9,810 nt of DNA from a bacterium. GTDB lineage: Bacteria; RBG-13-66-14. How positions within the stretch are numbered: the first letter of the stretch is position 1; the number at the start of each line of letters is the position of its first letter. The notes under the pieces are model-generated. The model was not told the DNA's origin, ran no database searches, and worked only from the letters and a program-made list of their open reading frames with translations. The translations under genes were made by a program, and so were the position numbers. Shown here one piece after another: positions 6,271-9,810 of this stretch. The stretch is from contig DATKYS010000009.1 in the NCBI GenBank assembly GCA_035528375.1, forward strand, positions 1-9,810, given 5' to 3'.

Positions 6271-7329
6271 ATGCGGTACCGTCCGGTGATGTGTGCGCTG
6301 ATTCTCGCGTTGGCGGCGGCGTCCTTCGCCGCAGACCCGGAGGGGAAACCGGTAACCTCCACCTTCTCCATCGTCGCCTACGACCCCGAGGCCCGGGAGT
6401 GGGGCGTCGCCGTCGCTTCCCGGGTACTCGCCGTGGGGTACATCGTACCCTGGGCTCGGGCCGAGGTAGGCGCCGTGGCCACCCAGGCGTACGCGGACCT
6501 CCGCTACGGCAGGTACGGTCTGGAGCTGCTGGAGGCGGGCTTCACCGCCGAGCAGACCCTTCAGGTGCTCCTGGAATTCGACGGAGAGGCGCAGCAGCGC
6601 CAGGTGGCGGTCGTGGATTCCGCGGGGCGGGTCGCCGCCTTCACCGGTCGGGAAACCTCGGCCTGGGCGGGCGACCGGCAGGGTGAGCACTACTCCGTCC
6701 AGGGCAACATCCTGGCAGGCGAACAGGTGCTCGCCGCCATGGAGCTGGCCTATCTGGAGACCGTGGGTCCTCTGGCCCGGCGTCTGCTGGCGGCGCTCGA
6801 GGCGGGGGACGAAGCCGGGGGCGACTCCCGGGGCAGGCAGTCGGCGGCCCTGTTGGTCGTCCGGGAGAGGGGGGGCTACCAGGCGCTCTCCGACCGCCTC
6901 GTGGACATCTCGGTGGACGACGACCCGGCTCCGGTGGCCGAGCTGGCGCGGATTTACGACTTGTGGGAGGCGAATTTCCTCATCGAGCCCTACCTCGACT
7001 CCGCCGACCCGGTGGTCCAGGAGTACGCCCTGGACATCATCGAACGGGCTCTGGCCGAGAAGGGGGACGCCCAACTTTTCAACTCGATGGCCTGGGTCCT
7101 CGCCGTCCGCAAGCTGTACCCGGAAAGGGCGCTGGAAATCGCCCTCCGGGCCCATGAACTGGAACCGGACGACCCGAACATCATGGACACGGTAGCCGAG
7201 GCGCACTACGCGGCGGGGAACCCCGAGTCCGCCCTGGAGTGGGAGGAGAGGGCCCTGGCACTCGACCCGGAGAACGGCTTCTTCCTGGGACAGAGGGCCA
7301 AGTTCCGGGCCGCTACGGAAAGGGACTAG
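6271..7329 (+). CDS. Exported DUF1028 protein with C-terminal TPR-like region
   Basis: 352 residues; ATG 6271 follows AGAGGGGAG (6257-6265). Residues 1-21 are a Sec signal peptide (hydrophobic 8-19, cleavage near SFAA-D). Residues about 29-235 match the DUF1028 family, recognised from TFSIVAYD, GVAVASR, the VPWARAEVGAVATQA stretch, the QGN element and the GGDSRGRQSAALLV block. DUF1028 proteins belong to the Ntn-hydrolase-like fold; no substrate is established to my knowledge. If the chain were processed to Thr29 or Thr31, that residue could be the N-terminal nucleophile, but the signal cleavage site predicted here is several residues earlier, so this is only a possibility. Residues about 267-350 form two or three tetratricopeptide-like helical pairs (ALEIALRAHELEPDDP, ALEWEERALALDPENG), usually protein-binding. 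Most DUF1028 proteins I know of are cytoplasmic, so export is notable. No terminator separates it from the next promoter. Confidence 0.85.
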   Translation: MRYRPVMCALILALAAASFAADPEGKPVTSTFSIVAYDPEAREWGVAVASRVLAVGYIVPWARAEVGAVATQAYADLRYGRYGLELLEAGFTAEQTLQVLLEFDGEAQQRQVAVVDSAGRVAAFTGRETSAWAGDRQGEHYSVQGNILAGEQVLAAMELAYLETVGPLARRLLAALEAGDEAGGDSRGRQSAALLVVRERGGYQALSDRLVDISVDDDPAPVAELARIYDLWEANFLIEPYLDSADPVVQEYALDIIERALAEKGDAQLFNSMAWVLAVRKLYPERALEIALRAHELEPDDPNIMDTVAEAHYAAGNPESALEWEERALALDPENGFFLGQRAKFRAATERD

Positions 7330-7338
7330 AGTTACAGC

Positions 7339-7367
7339 TTGGCATCATGCGCCCCCTGTGATATATT
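7339..7367 (+). promoter_or_regulatory. Promoter of the MXAN_6640-type protease gene
   Basis: TTGGCA (7339-7344) and TATATT (7362-7367) are separated by exactly 17 bp; each is a 5/6 match to the sigma70 consensus. The start of transcription should fall near 7374, leaving a leader of about 40 nt. The -35 begins only 10 nt after the DUF1028 stop, so read-through from that gene may add to expression. Confidence 0.7.
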
Positions 7368-7414
7368 CGTCCGGCAACCTTACCCGGCCCGACACCTAAC
7401 CCCAAGGTGGACCC

Positions 7415-9810
7415 ATGGTACCCAGACGGCTGATCTTCAGTTTGACACTGCTGCTTTCGGGAGTCGCCCTGGCCCACGGGGAGGACGTCCCCACCACCCT
7501 CGAGCTCGTCTCGTCGGCCTACGAGCGGGGTGAGCTCACCTACACCGACTACGCCCTCTACAAGCTCTACCTCGCCTTCGGCGACGCCGACCGCATCCCC
7601 GACGCCTACCGGGGCTCGGACAGCGTGGCCGGTGCCTGCGGTACGCTCCTCATCTACGATGCGAGCTACTGCGTAATCAATGGGCTCTTCGATGATGCCG
7701 ACCTGGCCGACGCGAGCATGTACCTCGGACGGCCCACCGACGAGGCCCCGCCGGGAGCCCGACGAGGTTACGACATCCCGAATCCCGACATCCACCACTG
7801 GGACACCCCCGAGGGCAACTTCCGCATGTGGTGGGCCGGCGTGGGACCCCACTCCCTCTGGCACCCCGAGGACGAGGACCACAACGGCGTGCCCGACATC
7901 GTGGAAATCATCGGCGGCTCCCTCGAATATTCCTTCGGGTTCTTCGTTGACGACCTTCTCTTCGATTACCCCGTCAAGGACGGCACCTGGTATCCCTCGG
8001 GAGCGGACTACGGCTACTGGGAGGGTGACATCCAGGCCGACTGGGAGCGTTTCGACGCCTACTTCCGCAGCATGGGCGAGGACGGGATGGAAACGGGCGT
8101 CATGGCCTACGCCCAGGTGGACTACCCGTATGACGAAACCCCCCGGGCGGACGCCAGCTTCCACATGGCCTTCCGGAACACCGACGACCCCGACAGCGCC
8201 CGGGGGAACCTGGAAACCGTGGGGGCCCACGAGCTGAACCACGGCTTTCAGTTCGGCCTCGACTGGACCAACCCCTCCCATGTCAAGGAGAAGACCTCGG
8301 TCTGGAGCGAGGAGAAGGCCTATCCCAACTACAACCAGTACCAGGGCGGCCGCCTGGGCGCCTTCATGGCTTCCCCCCACATCGGTCTCACCCGCGACGA
8401 GGGCCTGAGCTGGTACAACTCCGTCATCTGGAGCCACTACTTCGAGTCCCTGACGCTTCAGACCCCCGAGCTTCTGACCCTGATGGAGTCCTACGGACAG
8501 GTCAACCCCATCACCATGTACTGGGAAAACTACGACATGTACCAGGAGGACACGGGGACCAACATCGAGTTCAACGACGCCTACGACCGGATTTTCCGCG
8601 ACGCCTTCCCCGACATGGAGTTCGAGGACGACATGGGCGGCATGGCCTACGCCTTCGGCGAGTTCGTCGAGTGGAACTGGTTCACCAATCACCGCAGCGC
8701 CCAACGTTCGGGCAATTCCGCCAACAACCACGGGTACTACTACATAGACGACCTGAACCCCGACGAGGACAACCCGGTCGCCTACCCCGAGGTCAAGGAC
8801 AACGAGCCCGAAGGGACCCGGGAGTTCACCGGGGCGCAGGTTCTCTCCGGCGTTGACGTCGAGCTCAAATCCTACCCGGGGAACATATACCACTGCCCCG
8901 ACGGTCTCGGTTCGACGTACTTCCACATCATCGAGCTCGACCCCATCCCCGACGACGTCGTTTACGCCTTCAAGGGCTACCCCGAAAACGAGGTTGACTC
9001 ACGGTACTGGGGCGGTTCCTACATCCTGATGCAGGACGAGAACCGCCAGCATTCCGACCAGACCTCCCCTGGCGGCCTCTCGACCGAGATGAACATCTTC
9101 GGCGACAAGGGGATCATCCGCATCAACGACGCCGCCAAGTACCACGAGGTCGCGTTCATCCCCTACGTCCGCCGCGACGTGGGGACCGATCTCGAGGCGT
9201 CGGTTAAGATACACGCGGTGAGCAGCGACGACCGGGAAGCGCCCAGCTTCAAGTCCGCCGACGGTGGAACACTCCTGTTGAACGTGGTCCCCGGTCTCAT
9301 CTCCCACATCGAATTCACCGCCACCCCCAACGAGCAGCTCTTCGCCTGCCCGCGCTACGACGTGCACTTCACCGAGGTGGATGAGAACGGCGACACGGTG
9401 GACCACCACTACTGGCATGTGAACGGTTTCCAGAACGGCGACGACACCTTCAGCATTTGGACCGACGGTCCGGCGGTGTACACCGCCTTCTGGACCGCGC
9501 CCGACTGCGACGGCACGGCTGACATTGACATGACGGCGAGCGACCTGGGGGGCAACATCGGCACGACCTCCTTCGACGGCATCCTTTCGCAGGCCGACAT
9601 CGGCGACGACGGCGGAGTGGTCGGCCGCAACGCGCCGGCGACGCTTGAGATACCGGCGGGCGCGGTGGACCCGGGCGCGCGGGTGCTGGTGATGGGCCGT
9701 CCCGACATCTCCGGCGGTCTGTTGGAGACTTGGGCGCTCAGCTCGGCCCCGACGGACGCCAAGGTGATAGCCTCCCCGGCGGCCCTGGGCCGCGGGCTGG
9801 CGGCCGCCGC
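7415..9810 (+). CDS. Secreted MXAN_6640-type HExxH metalloprotease, 3' end outside the window
   Basis: The frame is open from ATG 7415 to the right edge (798 codons) without a stop. AAGGTGG (7404-7410) is the ribosome binding site. Residues 1-20 are a Sec signal peptide (cleavage near ALA-HG). The early YERGELTYTDYALYKLYLAF segment and the CGTLLIY motif are typical of the MXAN_6640 family of putative metalloproteases, as is the acidic, probably calcium-binding D-x-D-H-N-G-V-P-D-I-V-E stretch (residues 153-164). The zinc site is His272-Glu-Leu-Asn-His276, followed by FQFGLDW. The third ligand is probably Glu292 (VKEKT) or Glu299 (VWSEE). Residues about 630-715 look like a PKD/Ig-type beta domain (a D-L-G-G-N motif near the end), and from about 743 a ZU5- or IPAGA-type segment (LEIPAGAVDPG) begins. 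It likely digests proteins outside the cell; the target is unknown. A C-terminal sorting domain beyond the edge would be expected but cannot be seen. Confidence 0.88.
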   Translation, partial: MVPRRLIFSLTLLLSGVALAHGEDVPTTLELVSSAYERGELTYTDYALYKLYLAFGDADRIPDAYRGSDSVAGACGTLLIYDASYCVINGLFDDADLADASMYLGRPTDEAPPGARRGYDIPNPDIHHWDTPEGNFRMWWAGVGPHSLWHPEDEDHNGVPDIVEIIGGSLEYSFGFFVDDLLFDYPVKDGTWYPSGADYGYWEGDIQADWERFDAYFRSMGEDGMETGVMAYAQVDYPYDETPRADASFHMAFRNTDDPDSARGNLETVGAHELNHGFQFGLDWTNPSHVKEKTSVWSEEKAYPNYNQYQGGRLGAFMASPHIGLTRDEGLSWYNSVIWSHYFESLTLQTPELLTLMESYGQVNPITMYWENYDMYQEDTGTNIEFNDAYDRIFRDAFPDMEFEDDMGGMAYAFGEFVEWNWFTNHRSAQRSGNSANNHGYYYIDDLNPDEDNPVAYPEVKDNEPEGTREFTGAQVLSGVDVELKSYPGNIYHCPDGLGSTYFHIIELDPIPDDVVYAFKGYPENEVDSRYWGGSYILMQDENRQHSDQTSPGGLSTEMNIFGDKGIIRINDAAKYHEVAFIPYVRRDVGTDLEASVKIHAVSSDDREAPSFKSADGGTLLLNVVPGLISHIEFTATPNEQLFACPRYDVHFTEVDENGDTVDHHYWHVNGFQNGDDTFSIWTDGPAVYTAFWTAPDCDGTADIDMTASDLGGNIGTTSFDGILSQADIGDDGGVVGRNAPATLEIPAGAVDPGARVLVMGRPDISGGLLETWALSSAPTDAKVIASPAALGRGLAAA

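Noticed and set aside
7313-8926. 537-codon reading frame on the minus strand
   Set aside because: It is antisense to the metalloprotease and the 3' end of the DUF1028 gene. It is valine/glycine-rich low-information sequence with no family motif.

Overview
The window is high-GC, densely coded bacterial DNA with six protein genes. Five have a good start and ribosome binding site inside the window. The first is cut at the left edge and the last at the right edge. Codons favour G/C at the third position throughout, and no gene stands out in composition. I cannot name the organism. A gingipain-type (C25) protease with a Por/T9SS-like C-terminal domain, together with an MXAN_6640-type metalloprotease, in high-GC DNA suggests an uncultured lineage in or near the FCB group (a Coatesbacteria-like candidate phylum, for example) rather than a typical low-GC Bacteroidetes. 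This is inference from protein style only.

Layout: (1) 1-915 (+), the 3' part of an alpha/beta hydrolase, closed by an intrinsic terminator. (2) 1025-2248 (+), a cytoplasmic M24 (Xaa-Pro aminopeptidase-like) metallopeptidase with its own promoter. (3) 2437-5010 (+), a secreted C25 cysteine protease behind a 188-nt intergenic region with two candidate promoters and repeated half-sites. (4) 5011-5377, a gene-free stretch between convergent genes. It holds a tandem array of 77-85-bp units, each beginning with a near-identical terminator-like hairpin, plus a terminator for the opposite strand. (5) 5378-6136 (-), a secreted calcineurin-like phosphoesterase. (6) 6271-7329 (+), an exported DUF1028 protein with a TPR-like tail, divergent from gene 5. 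(7) 7415-9810 (+), a secreted HExxH metalloprotease of the MXAN_6640 type, still open at the right edge.

Most genes have their own sigma70-like promoter and ribosome binding site, so this looks like a run of single-gene units rather than one operon. Four of the six products carry N-terminal export signals and five are recognisable or likely hydrolases (three of them peptidases). The theme is extracellular or periplasmic protein breakdown with intracellular peptide processing (M24). I see no mobile element, CRISPR array, tRNA, rRNA or defence system. The least explained items are the hairpin repeat array, a shared promoter/leader motif, and the putative operator in front of the C25 gene.
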